Counted from the stretch's first letter, positions 44,532 through 54,264 are shown. The stretch is 64,000 nucleotides of DNA from Tessaracoccus oleiagri (GCF_900103275.1 NZ_FNGP01000004.1:248001-312000); one strand, 5' to 3'. Notes: generated from the letters alone by a model not told the origin. Numbers and translations: made by a program.

Positions 44532-44707
44532 CAGTCCTCCTCGTCGTCGAGACGGGCGAGCCAGGACGCGAGGCGCTCGACCGGGGTCTCGAACTCCGGG
44601 TTCAGGTCCACGAAGGTGCGGAACTGCTCGGCGAGCCACTCGAAGGAGACCTCCTCCTCCCCGCGACGGTCGACCAGTTCCTCAAGACCCCGATCGGTGA
44701 AATACAC
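44531..44707 (-). CDS. DUF6104 family small protein
   Basis: 58 residues, acidic: MYFTDRGLEELVDRRGEEEV and NPEFETPVERLASWLARLDD. Conserved in actinobacteria just downstream of the kgd-type gene; function unknown. GTG at 44707 with GGAGG 6 nt before. Begins 1 nt after the kgd stop and overlaps galK by one base. Confidence 0.8.
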   Translation of the reverse strand: MYFTDRGLEELVDRRGEEEVSFEWLAEQFRTFVDLNPEFETPVERLASWLARLDDEED

Positions 44708-44708
44708 G

Positions 44709-47700
44709 TCAGTCCTCCAGCGCGGCCTTCATCAGTTCGTCCTCCTCCGCCAGGTGGCGCTTCACCGAGCCGACGGAGGGCGCGGACGACCACGGGCGGG
44801 AGACGAGCTTCATGTCCAGTTGGTACCCGGGCAGGTGCTCCTTGACGGCGCCCGGGAGGTGCATGGCCATGAACGGCCAGGCGCCCTGGTTCTCGGGCTC
44901 GTCCTGCACGAACCGGACGTCGGAGACGTGGCGGTAGCGCTCCAGGATCTCGGCGAGCTCCTCCGCGGGCAGCGGGTAGAGCCGCTCGAGGGCGACGATC
45001 GCGACCTTGCCCTGCAACCCCAGCTTCTCGCGGCGCGACACCAGTTCCCAGCGGATCTTGCCGGAGCACAGGATAAGCCGCTCCACCTTCGACGCGTCCT
45101 CGATCGTCGGGTCGTCGAGGGCGGGGCGCCACTGGCCGGAGGTGAACTCGTCGGGCGACGACATGGCCATCTTGTTGCGCAGCATGGACTTCGGCGTGGC
45201 GATGACCACAGGGCGGTGCCAGTTGACGTAGGCGTGCTGGCGCAGCAGGTGGAAGTAGCTCGCCGGGGTGGACGGCTGGCAGACGGCCAGCGCGCCCTCC
45301 GCGCACAGCTGGAGCCAGCGCTCGATCCGGGCCGAGCTGTGGTCCGGGCCCTGGCCCTCGTAGCCGTGGGGCAGGAGGAGCACGACGCCGGACTTCTGGG
45401 TCCACTTCGCGTCGCCGGAGGCGACGAACTCGTCGGAGATGATCTGTGCGCCGTTGGCGAAGTCACCGAACTGCGCCTCCCACATGACCAACGCGTCGGG
45501 ACGCGCCACCGAGTAGCCGTACTCGAATCCGAGGGCGGCGTACTCGCTGAGCAGCGAGTCGTAGACGTCGAAGGTCCCCTGGTCGTCCGTGAGGTGCTTG
45601 AGCGGCACCCACGCCTCGTTGTTCACGCGGTCGACGATCGCGGCGAACCGCTGCGAGAAGGTGCCGCGTCGCGAGTCCTGCCCCGCCAGCCGCACGGGCC
45701 GCTGCTCCATGAGGAGCGAGCCGATGGCCAGCATCTCGGCGGTGGCCCAGTCGATCGGCCCCTCGAGCATCGCCTTCGCACGACGTTCCAGCTGGGGACG
45801 CACCTTGGGGTGCACCGTGAACCCCTCGGGGAACTCGGAGTAGACCTCGGCGATCCGCTGGATGGCCTCGGGGCTGATCTCGGTCAGCCGGTCGGTCGGC
45901 TTGGTGGGGTAGTAGGGCACCTTGCGGTAGTCGTCGTCGATGGCGTCCTTGTTCTCGCGCATCTCGCGGAACACGCCCTCGAGGCGCTCCCGGAAGCGGT
46001 TCATGACGTCCTCGGCGTCGGCGACGGAGATGTCGCCGCGGCCGATCAGCGACTCCGCGTAGAGACGGCGCGTGGACCGCTTCTGCTCGATGAGGTCGTA
46101 CATCTTGGGCTGGGTGAAGCTCGGGTCGTCGCCCTCGTTGTGGCCGCGGCGGCGGTAGCAGACGAGGTCGATGACGACGTCCTTGTTGAACTTCTGGCGG
46201 TACTCGAAGGCGATCCTCGCGGCCCGGACGCACGCGTCGGGGTCGTCGCCGTTCACGTGCAGCACCGGGGCAGAGATGGCCTTCGCGACGTCGGTGGAGT
46301 AGGTCGACGAACGGCTCTCGACGGGGGCGGTGGTGAAGCCCACCTGGTTGTTGACCACGACGTGGATGGTGCCGCCGACCTTGTAGCCGCGCAGCTGGCT
46401 CATCTGCAGGGTCTCGAACACCACACCCTGGCCCGCGAACGACGCGTCGCCGTGCAGCAGCAGCGGGAGGATCGGGTAGTCGTCGGTGCCGAGGACGTCC
46501 TGCTTGGCCCGGGCGATGCCCATGACCACCGGGTTCACGGCCTCGAGGTGCGACGGGTTGGCGGCCACTGAAGCGCGGATCGTCCGGCCATTGCTCGCGA
46601 CGAAGGTGCCCTCGTTGCCGAGGTGGTACTTCACGTCGCCGGTGCCGCTCGTGTCGGTGGTGCCGTCGAACTCGCGGAAGATCTGGCCGTACTTCTTGCC
46701 GACGATGTTCGCGAGCACGTTCAGCCGTCCGCGGTGCGGCATGCCGATGATGACTTCCTCGAGGGAGTCGTTGGCGGCGTTCTGGGCGATCTCGTCGAGG
46801 AGCACGATGAGCGACTCCGCACCCTCCAGCGAGAAGCGCTTCTGGCCCACGAACTTGGTCTGGAGGAACGTCTCGAAGACCTCGGCCTCGTTGAGCTTGT
46901 CGAGGGCGTGCATGTGCTCCTCGTGCGTCAGCGGGCTGTGCGGGCGCTCCATCCGCTCCTGGAACCAGGCGCGCTGCGAGCCGTCGCCGATGTGCATGTA
47001 CTCCACCGACAGGGTGCGGCAGTAGGAGTTCTGCAGGGTGGCGAGGATCTGGCGCAGCGTCAGGTAGCGACGGGGCTCCCCGCCGAAGGTGCCGACCGCG
47101 AACTCGCGGTCGAGGTCCCAGATCGAGAGGCCGTGGGTCTCGAGGCGGAGGTCCTCGTTCGAGCGGGCGCGGTACTCCAGCGGGTCCACGTCGGCGACGG
47201 AGTGGCCGAAGGTCCGGTAGGCGTTGATGAGCTCGAGAACCCGGGCGTGCTTCGACACCTGGTTGTCGCGGTGCGCGGAGACGTCTGGTGACCAGCGCAG
47301 CGGCTCGTAGGGGATCCGGAGGGCTTCGAAGATCTCGTCGTAGAAGTTGTTCTCGCCGAGCAGCAGGCCGTGGATGACCTTGAGGAACTCGCCCGACTCG
47401 GCGCCCTGGATGACCCGGTGGTCGTAGGTGGAGGTCAGGGTGGTCATCTTCGAGACGCCGAGCTCGGTGAGCTTCGTCTGCGACATCCCCTGGAACTCCG
47501 CGGGGTAGTCGATGTTCCCGACCCCGAGGATCATGCCCTGGCCGTTCATCAGCCGCGGCACGGAGTGGTTGGTGCCGATGCCGCCGGGGTTGGTGATCGA
47601 GGCGGTGGTCTTCGCGAAGTCGTCGACGGTCAGCTCGTTGTTGCGCGCCTTGGAGACGATCTTCTCGTAGGCGGACCAGAACTGGGCGAAGTTCAGCGAC

Positions 47701-48488
47701 TCGCAGCCCTTGATGTTCGGGACGAGGAGCTGGCGTTGGCCGTTCTTCTTGACGTCGATCGCGATGCCCAGGTTGATCATGGGGTTCTCGACCAGGTTCG
47801 GCTTGCCGTCGACGACCTCGTACGCGTTGTTCATCGACGGGAGCGCCTTGAGCGCCTGCACCATCGCGTAGGCGATGAGGTGCGTGAAGGAGACCTTGCC
47901 GCCCTTCGAGGTGCGGAGGAAGTCGTTGATGTTGGTGCGCTGGTCGATGACGAGTTTCATCGGGACGGAGCGGACCGACGTGGCGGTCGGGACCGTCAGC
48001 GACGCGTCCATGTTCTTGGCCGTGCGCATCGGGGCGCCGCGAAGGACCGTGTACTTCGGCTCGTTCGCCGAGGGTTCGGGGCGCACCGACGGGTTCGGTG
48101 CATTGGCCGAGAGGCCGGCGCCCGACCCGGGCTGGGCGGGCGACTCGCTGGAGACCTTGACGCTCTCGGTCTTCGGCACGTTGCTCGCGGGCTTCTGCTC
48201 CGCTGCCGGGACCTTCTGGGGCTCGGCCTGCTTGGGGGATGCCTTGGTGGCCGGCTTCGGCTGCGGTACCGTCTCTTCCTCGGATCTCACCGCGGGGCGC
48301 TCGGCGGCCTTGGGCGTCGGCTTCTCGACTGGCTTCGCGCCCTCGGTGGCGCCGCCCCCGCTCTCCTTGGCGAAGTAGGTCCGCCAGGACTCGTCGACGG
48401 ACTGTGGGTCCTCCTGATAAGCCTCCCGCATCTCGTCGATCAACCAAGCATTGGCGCCGAAATCATCGCTGGAATCAACTGTAGACAT
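44709..48488 (-). CDS. kgd: Multifunctional 2-oxoglutarate decarboxylase/dehydrogenase E1 (SucA-type with E2-like domain)
   Basis: 1259 residues. N-terminal segment DDFGANAWLIDEMREAYQ, an Ala/Pro/Lys-rich linker of about 80 residues, an E2-like acyltransferase domain (TNPGGIGTNHSVPRL, TYDHRVIQGAESG), then the E1 domain (GMPHRGRLNVLANIVGK, HGDASFAGQGVVFETLQM, HVVVNNQVGFTT). This fused layout is the mark of actinobacterial Kgd/OdhA, regulated in related species by GarA/OdhI. The ATG at 48488 fits the family N-terminus; a GTG at 48509 with GAAGGGG just ahead is an alternative. Works with lipoamide dehydrogenase elsewhere. Confidence 0.94.
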   Translation of the reverse strand: MSTVDSSDDFGANAWLIDEMREAYQEDPQSVDESWRTYFAKESGGGATEGAKPVEKPTPKAAERPAVRSEEETVPQPKPATKASPKQAEPQKVPAAEQKPASNVPKTESVKVSSESPAQPGSGAGLSANAPNPSVRPEPSANEPKYTVLRGAPMRTAKNMDASLTVPTATSVRSVPMKLVIDQRTNINDFLRTSKGGKVSFTHLIAYAMVQALKALPSMNNAYEVVDGKPNLVENPMINLGIAIDVKKNGQRQLLVPNIKGCESLNFAQFWSAYEKIVSKARNNELTVDDFAKTTASITNPGGIGTNHSVPRLMNGQGMILGVGNIDYPAEFQGMSQTKLTELGVSKMTTLTSTYDHRVIQGAESGEFLKVIHGLLLGENNFYDEIFEALRIPYEPLRWSPDVSAHRDNQVSKHARVLELINAYRTFGHSVADVDPLEYRARSNEDLRLETHGLSIWDLDREFAVGTFGGEPRRYLTLRQILATLQNSYCRTLSVEYMHIGDGSQRAWFQERMERPHSPLTHEEHMHALDKLNEAEVFETFLQTKFVGQKRFSLEGAESLIVLLDEIAQNAANDSLEEVIIGMPHRGRLNVLANIVGKKYGQIFREFDGTTDTSGTGDVKYHLGNEGTFVASNGRTIRASVAANPSHLEAVNPVVMGIARAKQDVLGTDDYPILPLLLHGDASFAGQGVVFETLQMSQLRGYKVGGTIHVVVNNQVGFTTAPVESRSSTYSTDVAKAISAPVLHVNGDDPDACVRAARIAFEYRQKFNKDVVIDLVCYRRRGHNEGDDPSFTQPKMYDLIEQKRSTRRLYAESLIGRGDISVADAEDVMNRFRERLEGVFREMRENKDAIDDDYRKVPYYPTKPTDRLTEISPEAIQRIAEVYSEFPEGFTVHPKVRPQLERRAKAMLEGPIDWATAEMLAIGSLLMEQRPVRLAGQDSRRGTFSQRFAAIVDRVNNEAWVPLKHLTDDQGTFDVYDSLLSEYAALGFEYGYSVARPDALVMWEAQFGDFANGAQIISDEFVASGDAKWTQKSGVVLLLPHGYEGQGPDHSSARIERWLQLCAEGALAVCQPSTPASYFHLLRQHAYVNWHRPVVIATPKSMLRNKMAMSSPDEFTSGQWRPALDDPTIEDASKVERLILCSGKIRWELVSRREKLGLQGKVAIVALERLYPLPAEELAEILERYRHVSDVRFVQDEPENQGAWPFMAMHLPGAVKEHLPGYQLDMKLVSRPWSSAPSVGSVKRHLAEEDELMKAALED

Positions 48489-48553
48489 CTGTGCGTGTGG
48501 CTCTGCCACATCCCCTTCGTGAGTGGTTCTCCGCAGACTCCTGCGGCTGCTGT

Positions 48554-49825
48554 TCAGAGCTTAGCCAATTCTGAAACCGGATGCTGGGGGCGCTCCGATC
48601 GGTAGACGGGGCGGGCACCCGTCCGCGTGGACAGGGCGGCGAGGACGCTGACGTAGCCGGTGAGGACGAGGAGGAGGAGGTTGCGCAGCACGAGCACCGA
48701 CGTCTCGGGCCCGGAACCGAGCGGGATCGCCATGATCCCGTAGGCGCCCCAGGGATAGGTGTACTGCGTCAGTAGCCCCACGACGATGAGGGACCAGGCG
48801 ATCACCCCTACGTGCCGCCTGAGCCACGCCGAGTCGGCGTGCAGGAACAGTGCGGCGACCGGCCCGCCCAGCCACAGCACGTACTGGGGCGAGAGGGTCT
48901 TGTTGGCGACGATGGTCGCGAGGACGATGGCGAGGATGGCGAGCAGGATCGAGCTGGTGCCGGCCCGGCGCCGGATGAGCAGCGCCGTCAGCCCCAGCGT
49001 GAGGAGGATCGACAGCACCGTGAGCACGGACGAGACGGCCAACATGGCGTCCACCCCGGGACCATAGATCTCGAGCGCGTTGAACTGGGAGAGCTTGATG
49101 TCCCACGACGGGGTGTCGGTGTAGGTGCGCAGCCACATCAGCGGCGTGGCCGGGATCGACTCGATCTGCAGGCCGCGGTCGCCCTGCCAGGTCAGGGGAT
49201 CGGTGTTGCGTCGCCAACCCTCCAGCGCGAGCGAGATCGCGGCCAGGCCCAGTCCGGCGGCGAGGAAGCCGAGGAGGCGGTCGAGCGCTGGGCGTCGCCG
49301 GGGATCCGGCGCGAGCATCGGTGCGATGAGCAGGGCCGGCCAGAACTTGATGGCCGCGCCCACTCCCACCATGGCGCCGGCCACGCGCGGCCTGCCGGCG
49401 AGCCACAGGCAGGCCCAGGCGACGAGCGCGGCGGGGAGCAGGTCGAAGCGGAACCACACGATCGCCCCGTTGGCGCCGGTGAACAGGATCCAGAACAGGG
49501 ACGCCCGCCAGTTGTCCTTGCGGTACAGGGTCATGGCGACCACGGCGTCGAGCGCGAGGAAGAAGCCGGCGTAGAGGCCGAACCACGTCTGCCAGCCGCC
49601 GCCGAGGCGGTAGAGCGCGTGCAGGACCCAGACGGCGGGTGGCGGGTACTCGCGCATGACGTCGTCGGCGCCGGCCTCGAGCTGGTAGAGGTGGTAGCCG
49701 TAGTAGGAGACGTCGTTGGCGACGAAGGTGACGTCCGGCCGCAGCCAGAGCACGTAGGTGAGGGCCCGCGAAGCCAGGAAGAGGGCTGCGAGCGCGACCG
49801 GCACCATGTACTTGATTCGCGTCAC
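48554..49825 (-). CDS. Glycosyltransferase family 87-like (DUF2029) membrane protein
   Basis: 423 residues, about ten helices. Motifs MREYPPPAVWVLHAL, FRFDLLPAALVAWACLWL and GAAIKFWPALLIAP match the polyprenyl-phosphate-mannose-dependent alpha-mannosyltransferase group (GT87), which builds cell-envelope glycolipids in mycobacteria. Donor and acceptor here are unknown. GTG at 49825 with GGAG 6 nt before; GTG at 49831 is an alternative. It lies upstream of kgd with a 65-bp gap, and a tRNA-Arg precedes it. Confidence 0.8.
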   Translation of the reverse strand: MTRIKYMVPVALAALFLASRALTYVLWLRPDVTFVANDVSYYGYHLYQLEAGADDVMREYPPPAVWVLHALYRLGGGWQTWFGLYAGFFLALDAVVAMTLYRKDNWRASLFWILFTGANGAIVWFRFDLLPAALVAWACLWLAGRPRVAGAMVGVGAAIKFWPALLIAPMLAPDPRRRPALDRLLGFLAAGLGLAAISLALEGWRRNTDPLTWQGDRGLQIESIPATPLMWLRTYTDTPSWDIKLSQFNALEIYGPGVDAMLAVSSVLTVLSILLTLGLTALLIRRRAGTSSILLAILAIVLATIVANKTLSPQYVLWLGGPVAALFLHADSAWLRRHVGVIAWSLIVVGLLTQYTYPWGAYGIMAIPLGSGPETSVLVLRNLLLLVLTGYVSVLAALSTRTGARPVYRSERPQHPVSELAKL

Positions 49826-49848
49826 AGCCACTCCAACCGGGTCAACTG

Positions 49849-49920
49849 CGCCCCCGCGAGGATTCGAACCTCGGCTCCCGCCTCCGGAGGGCGGTGCTCT
49901 ATCCCCTGAGCTACGGGGGC
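49849..49920 (-). tRNA. tRNA-Arg (anticodon CCG)
   Basis: Minus strand folds into acceptor GCCCCCG/CGGGGGC, D-stem GCTC/GAGC, anticodon stem CCGCC/GGCGG with loop CTCCGGA, T-stem CGAGG/CCTCG with TTCGAAT. Anticodon CCG reads CGG. Discriminator G at 49849; CCA not encoded. Confidence 0.95.
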
Positions 49921-49996
49921 TGGCGGTTGTGCAACAACCGAACCCGGGAAACACTAGCAAACATTTCACCCCGGTGGATTCGGCTACCTTGGGCGG

Positions 49997-50491
49997 GTGC
50001 GGAAAGTCCTCGTCCTGGTGTCGGTCCTTCTGCTCGCCGCGTGCGTGTCCCGCCCCGACCCGGAGCCGGCGGTGATGCGCGAGTCGGCGCCGCCGTGGGA
50101 CGCCCCCCGTGATGCGGTGTCGTACATCGACGCCGCGGGGCTGGACCGCCGGCCGCTGGGGGAGGACACCGACCCTTGGGTCCTCGACCTCTCCGTGGAG
50201 GTCGCCGGCCGGCCGGTGCCGGTGCCCGCGAAGATCGGGGTCGACGGGGTGCGAGCGGTCCAGGCGGTCGTCCACACCCACGACGCGGACGGCGTCGTCT
50301 GGCTGGAGGGGGAGGGCAACGACGTCGCGACCCTCGGTCACTTCTTCACGCTCTGGGGGGTGCGCTTCGACGGCGACTGCCTCGCCTCGCACTGTTCGGG
50401 CCTGCAGGTCCTGGCGGACGGGGAGCCCGTCGACGACCCCGTGAACCTCCGCCTGCGTGGCCACCAGACGGTCGACGTGAGCGTCGGTTAG
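49997..50491 (+). CDS. Small lipoprotein, unknown function
   Basis: 164 residues. Lipobox VLLLAAC, mature part with VHTHDADGVVWLEG, TLGHFFTLWGVRF and CLASHCSG. The HTHD...LGHFFTLWG pattern is common in uncharacterised actinobacterial lipoproteins. Two Cys (DCLASHC) could form a disulfide. The GTG at 49997 is preceded by TACCTT (49985-49990) at 6 nt, a leaderless start. Lies upstream of lysA in the same direction. Confidence 0.75.
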   Translation: MRKVLVLVSVLLLAACVSRPDPEPAVMRESAPPWDAPRDAVSYIDAAGLDRRPLGEDTDPWVLDLSVEVAGRPVPVPAKIGVDGVRAVQAVVHTHDADGVVWLEGEGNDVATLGHFFTLWGVRFDGDCLASHCSGLQVLADGEPVDDPVNLRLRGHQTVDVSVG

Positions 50492-50517
50492 GCAACTTCT
50501 GGCAGGCTTGAGCCACT

Positions 50518-51921
50518 ATGACCCATACGCACATCGCCGGCTCGATCCACGCCGACTACTCAGGCCTGCAGCCGCAGTGGCTGCAGTGGCCCGACGACCT
50601 GAACGCGCTGGAGGAGAAGCTCTGGCCCACCGGGACGCACCGAGACGAGCAGGGACGGATCGTCGTGGGCGGTGCCAGGCTCACCGATCTCGCCGCTGAG
50701 CACGGCACGCCGGCGTACTTCATCGACGAGGCCGACTTCCGCGCGCGCTGCGCCGACTTCCGTGAGGCGTTCCCGGGCTGGAAGATCTACTACGCGGGCA
50801 AATCCTTGCTCACCAGGACCATCGCCCGCTGGGTGGCGGAGGAGGGGCTGAGCCTCGACGTCACCACCATGGGCGAGATGCGCATCGCGCTCGCGGGCGG
50901 CATGCCCGCGGAGCGGCTCGGCTTCCACGGCAACAACAAGTCGGCGGAGGAGATCGAGTTCGCGCTCGAGCAGGGGGTGGGGAGGATCATCGTCGACTCC
51001 TTCCACGAGATCGAGCGGATCGAGGCGGCGTGCGAGGCCGGGGGACACCGGGCGAAGGTGATGGTCCGCGTCACCACCGGCGTCGAGGCGCACACCCACG
51101 AGTACATCGCCACGGCGCACGAGGACCAGAAGTTCGGCCTCTCGATCACCGGCGGCCAGGCGCTCGCCGGGCTGGTGCGCTGCCACCACTCGCCCTACAT
51201 GGACCTCGAGGGCATCCACAGCCACATCGGGTCCCAGATCTTCGAGACGATGGGCTTCGAGGTGGCCATCCGCCGCACGCTCAAGCTGGCCCACCAGTTC
51301 AAGACCGCGACCGGCGTCGAGCTCCCCGAACTCGACCTGGGCGGCGGGTTCGGCATCGCCTACACCGAGGCGGACACCCCCAAGCCGACGACGGAGCTCG
51401 CCGCGGCGTTCGAGGAGATGATCGACCACGAGTGCCGCGCCTTCGGGCTGCGCCGCCCGTCCCTGTCGATCGAGCCCGGCCGGGCGATCAGCGGGCCCGC
51501 GGGTGTCGCCATCTACACCGTCGGGACCGTCAAGGCGGTGGAGTTGGAGGGCGGCCGGACCCGCACGTACATCTCCGTCGACGGCGGGATGAGCGACAAC
51601 ATCCGGCCCGCCCTCTACGCCGCGGAGTACTCCGCGGCGCTGGCCAACCGGACCTCCGACGCCGAACCGGTGCTGTGCCGCGTCGTCGGGAAGCACTGCG
51701 AGGGCGGCGACATCCTGATCCGCTCGGTGTTCCTGCCCGCCGACGTCGCCGTCGGTGACCTCATCGCCGTGCCGGGGTCGGGCGCCTATGCCCGCTCGAT
51801 GGCCAGCAACTACAACCAGGTCCCGAGGCCCCCGGTGATCGGCGTCCGCGAGGGCCGGAGCAGCGTGCTCCTGCGGCGCGAGACCCTGGACGACCTCATG
51901 CGACTCGATGTTGGAGAGTGA
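50518..51921 (+). CDS. lysA: Diaminopimelate decarboxylase
   Basis: 467 residues. PLP enzyme making L-lysine from meso-diaminopimelate. PLP lysine in IYYAGKSLLTRTIA, GIHSHIGSQI, LDLGGGFGIAY, EPGRAISGPAG and C-terminal VVGKHCEGGDIL with the active-site Cys. N-terminus is about 40 residues longer than in E. coli, as is normal in actinobacteria. Followed after 2 nt by hom; the pair makes aspartate-family amino acids. Confidence 0.95.
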   Translation: MTHTHIAGSIHADYSGLQPQWLQWPDDLNALEEKLWPTGTHRDEQGRIVVGGARLTDLAAEHGTPAYFIDEADFRARCADFREAFPGWKIYYAGKSLLTRTIARWVAEEGLSLDVTTMGEMRIALAGGMPAERLGFHGNNKSAEEIEFALEQGVGRIIVDSFHEIERIEAACEAGGHRAKVMVRVTTGVEAHTHEYIATAHEDQKFGLSITGGQALAGLVRCHHSPYMDLEGIHSHIGSQIFETMGFEVAIRRTLKLAHQFKTATGVELPELDLGGGFGIAYTEADTPKPTTELAAAFEEMIDHECRAFGLRRPSLSIEPGRAISGPAGVAIYTVGTVKAVELEGGRTRTYISVDGGMSDNIRPALYAAEYSAALANRTSDAEPVLCRVVGKHCEGGDILIRSVFLPADVAVGDLIAVPGSGAYARSMASNYNQVPRPPVIGVREGRSSVLLRRETLDDLMRLDVGE

Positions 51922-51923
51922 CC

Positions 51924-53219
51924 ATGTCTGATTCCCTCAAGGTGGGCCTGCTGGGCGCGGGCGTCGTCGGCAGCCAGGTGGCCCGCATCCTGGCCGAGCA
52001 GTCGGGAGAGCTGGAGGCTCGCGTCGGGCGGCGTCTGGAACTCGTCGGCGTCGGGGTCCGCGACCTCACCAAGGAGCGCCCGGGGATCGACCCGGCGCTG
52101 CTGACGGACGACCTCGAGTCCGTGGTGGACCGCTCCTCGGTCGTCATCGAGGTGATGGGCGGCATGGAGCCGGCCGGAGCGCTCGTCCGCCGCGCGTTGT
52201 CGCGCGGTTCCTCGGTTGTCACCGCCAACAAGGCCCTCCTCGCCGAGCACCTTGCCGAGTTCTCGATCCTCGCCGACGACAACAACGCCGACCTCTACTT
52301 CGAGGCTGCGGTCGCGGGCGCGATCCCGATCGTGAGGCCGCTGCGCGAGTCGCTCGTCGGCGACGAGGTGAACAGCGTCATGGGCATCGTCAACGGCACC
52401 ACGAACTACATCCTCGACAAGATGGTCACCTCGGGGCTGGAGTTCGACGAGGCCCTCCGCCAGGCCCAGGGCCTGGGCTACGCGGAGGCCGACCCCACCG
52501 CCGACGTCGGCGGCCACGACGCCGCCGCCAAGGCCGCGATCCTGGCCGGGCTGGCCTTCCACAGCGACGTCAAGGGCAGCCAGGTGTACTGCGAGGGCAT
52601 CACCGAGATCACCAAGCAGGACATCCAGTCCGCCAAGGCGATGAACTGCACGGTGAAGCTGCTCGCGGTGGCTCGGACCAACGGCGACCAGGTGGCAGTG
52701 AAGGTCCACCCCGCGATGGTGCCCTTCACCCACCCGCTGGCGAGCGTGTCCGGCGCCTACAACGCGGTCTTCGTGACCTCCAGGGAAGCCGGCGAGCTCA
52801 TGTTCCTCGGTCCCGGCGCCGGTGGCGCGCCGACCGCTTCTGCGGTGATGGGCGACGTGGTCACCGTCGCGCGGCACATCGTCCGCGGCGGCCGCACCAC
52901 GTCGTCGTCCAGCTACCGGCAGCGACAGGTCTCCGACATCGGGGACACCCGGACGCGCTACTTCATCTCCCTCGAGGTGGAGGACCGCCCGGGCATCCTC
53001 GCGAAGTGCGCCGCGGTCTTCGCCTCGCACAACGTCTCGGTGCAGACCGTGCAGCAGTCCTACCTGGAGGGCCTGGAGCGCCGCGACGGCTTCTCCGCAC
53101 GTCTCGGTTTCATGACCCACGAGGCCGTCGAGTCCGACCTCGCTGCGGTGGTCTCCGAGCTGAAGGCCGCCGACTTCGTCGGGCCCAACGTGCGCTTCAT
53201 GCGCATCGAAGGCTCCTGA
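51924..53219 (+). CDS. hom: Homoserine dehydrogenase
   Basis: 431 residues. NAD(P)-dependent reduction of aspartate semialdehyde to homoserine. Rossmann motif VGLLGAGVVGSQVA, catalytic domain GIVNGTTNYILDKM and GYAEADPTADVGGHDAAAK, and a C-terminal ACT domain (SLEVEDRPGILAKCAAVFASHNVSV) that would sense threonine. GGAGAG precedes the ATG at 51924. Stop and thrB start overlap (TGATG). Confidence 0.95.
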   Translation: MSDSLKVGLLGAGVVGSQVARILAEQSGELEARVGRRLELVGVGVRDLTKERPGIDPALLTDDLESVVDRSSVVIEVMGGMEPAGALVRRALSRGSSVVTANKALLAEHLAEFSILADDNNADLYFEAAVAGAIPIVRPLRESLVGDEVNSVMGIVNGTTNYILDKMVTSGLEFDEALRQAQGLGYAEADPTADVGGHDAAAKAAILAGLAFHSDVKGSQVYCEGITEITKQDIQSAKAMNCTVKLLAVARTNGDQVAVKVHPAMVPFTHPLASVSGAYNAVFVTSREAGELMFLGPGAGGAPTASAVMGDVVTVARHIVRGGRTTSSSSYRQRQVSDIGDTRTRYFISLEVEDRPGILAKCAAVFASHNVSVQTVQQSYLEGLERRDGFSARLGFMTHEAVESDLAAVVSELKAADFVGPNVRFMRIEGS

Positions 53220-54097
53220 TGCGGCTGCGGGTTCGGGTCCCGGCCACGACGGCCAACGTGGGATCCGGCTTCGACTGCATCGGCATCGCGATCGACTGGT
53301 ACGACGAACTCGAACTCGAGGTCCGGGGCAGCGGCGTCGAACTGGAGGTCACGGGGGAGGGCGCGGGACAGGTGCCGCTGGACGAGTCCCACCTCGTCGT
53401 CGCCAGCATCCGCCGCGGGCTGGAGGAGTGGGGCGAAGGGCGGCTGCCCGGGCTCGTGCTCCGTAGCCACAACACGATCCCGCACTCGCGCGGACTGGGC
53501 TCGTCCGCCTCCGCGATCGTCGCCGGCCTCGCCTTCGCATGGGGCATCGCCCGTGGCGGCGACCCCGACCGAACGGAACTCGGCCGACTGGCCAGCCTAT
53601 TGGAGGGCCACGCCGACAACGCCGCCGCCGCGGTCTTCGGTGGCGCGACCCTCGGCTGGATCCAGGACGGCCAGGTCGCGATCCACGAACTGCCCGTCGC
53701 GCCGGACCTGCGTGTCCGGGTCTGGATCCCGGAGTTCGAGGTGCCGACCAAGGGCGCCCGGGCCGTGCTGCCGGAGCGGATCTCACGGACGGACGCGGTG
53801 GCGCAGGCCGCTGCGGCCGCAACGCTCGTGCTGGGACTCGGGTCCCGCCCCGAGCTGCTGCTCCGGGGGACCACCGACCGCCTGCACCAGCCGTTCCGCG
53901 CCGAGCTCATGCCCACGAGCCACGCGCTCATGCTGGGGCTTCGCGACGCTGGGGTCCCTGCCGCGATCTCTGGCGCCGGTCCCACGGTGTTCGCCATCGG
54001 CACCCCGGAACAGCTCCGCTCGGGGGACTCGGTGGCGCACGACGGATTCGTCGTTCGCGACCTGGCTCTCGGGCACGGAGTGGAACTGCGCCGCTGA
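53219..54097 (+). CDS. thrB: Homoserine kinase
   Basis: 292 residues. GHMP kinase; N-terminal VPATTANVGSGFDCIGIA, ATP loop HSRGLGSSASAIVAGLAFA and C-terminal AAISGAGPTVFAI. Overlaps hom by one base. In many actinobacteria thrC lies between hom and thrB; it is absent from this cluster. Confidence 0.95.
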   Translation: MRLRVRVPATTANVGSGFDCIGIAIDWYDELELEVRGSGVELEVTGEGAGQVPLDESHLVVASIRRGLEEWGEGRLPGLVLRSHNTIPHSRGLGSSASAIVAGLAFAWGIARGGDPDRTELGRLASLLEGHADNAAAAVFGGATLGWIQDGQVAIHELPVAPDLRVRVWIPEFEVPTKGARAVLPERISRTDAVAQAAAAATLVLGLGSRPELLLRGTTDRLHQPFRAELMPTSHALMLGLRDAGVPAAISGAGPTVFAIGTPEQLRSGDSVAHDGFVVRDLALGHGVELRR

Positions 54098-54112
54098 CGT
54101 TCCGTGTCCCGC

Positions 54113-54142
54113 TTGGGCAGCAGGGCGGGCGGGTGCTAGGCT
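54113..54142 (+). promoter_or_regulatory. Probable rho promoter
   Basis: TTGGGC (54113-54118) and TAGGCT (54137-54142) separated by 18 nt, leaving about 115 nt of untranslated leader before rho. Such leaders can carry the autogenous Rho control site; no clear hairpin is seen. Confidence 0.5.
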
Positions 54143-54264
54143 GTTGCGAGGTTCCCGTGGGAATTGCGTGTGCGTGAGGGCCAAACCCACCTTGAAAAAC
54201 GCAACCGGGGACCGACAGATCATCACCCGGCCACGCCCCTTTGAGGCGTGCGGAAGGACACTTC

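Noticed and set aside
53006-53218. Extension of thrB upstream into hom
   Set aside because: The frame is open but overlaps hom; the conserved N-terminus starts at 53219 with a TGATG overlap.
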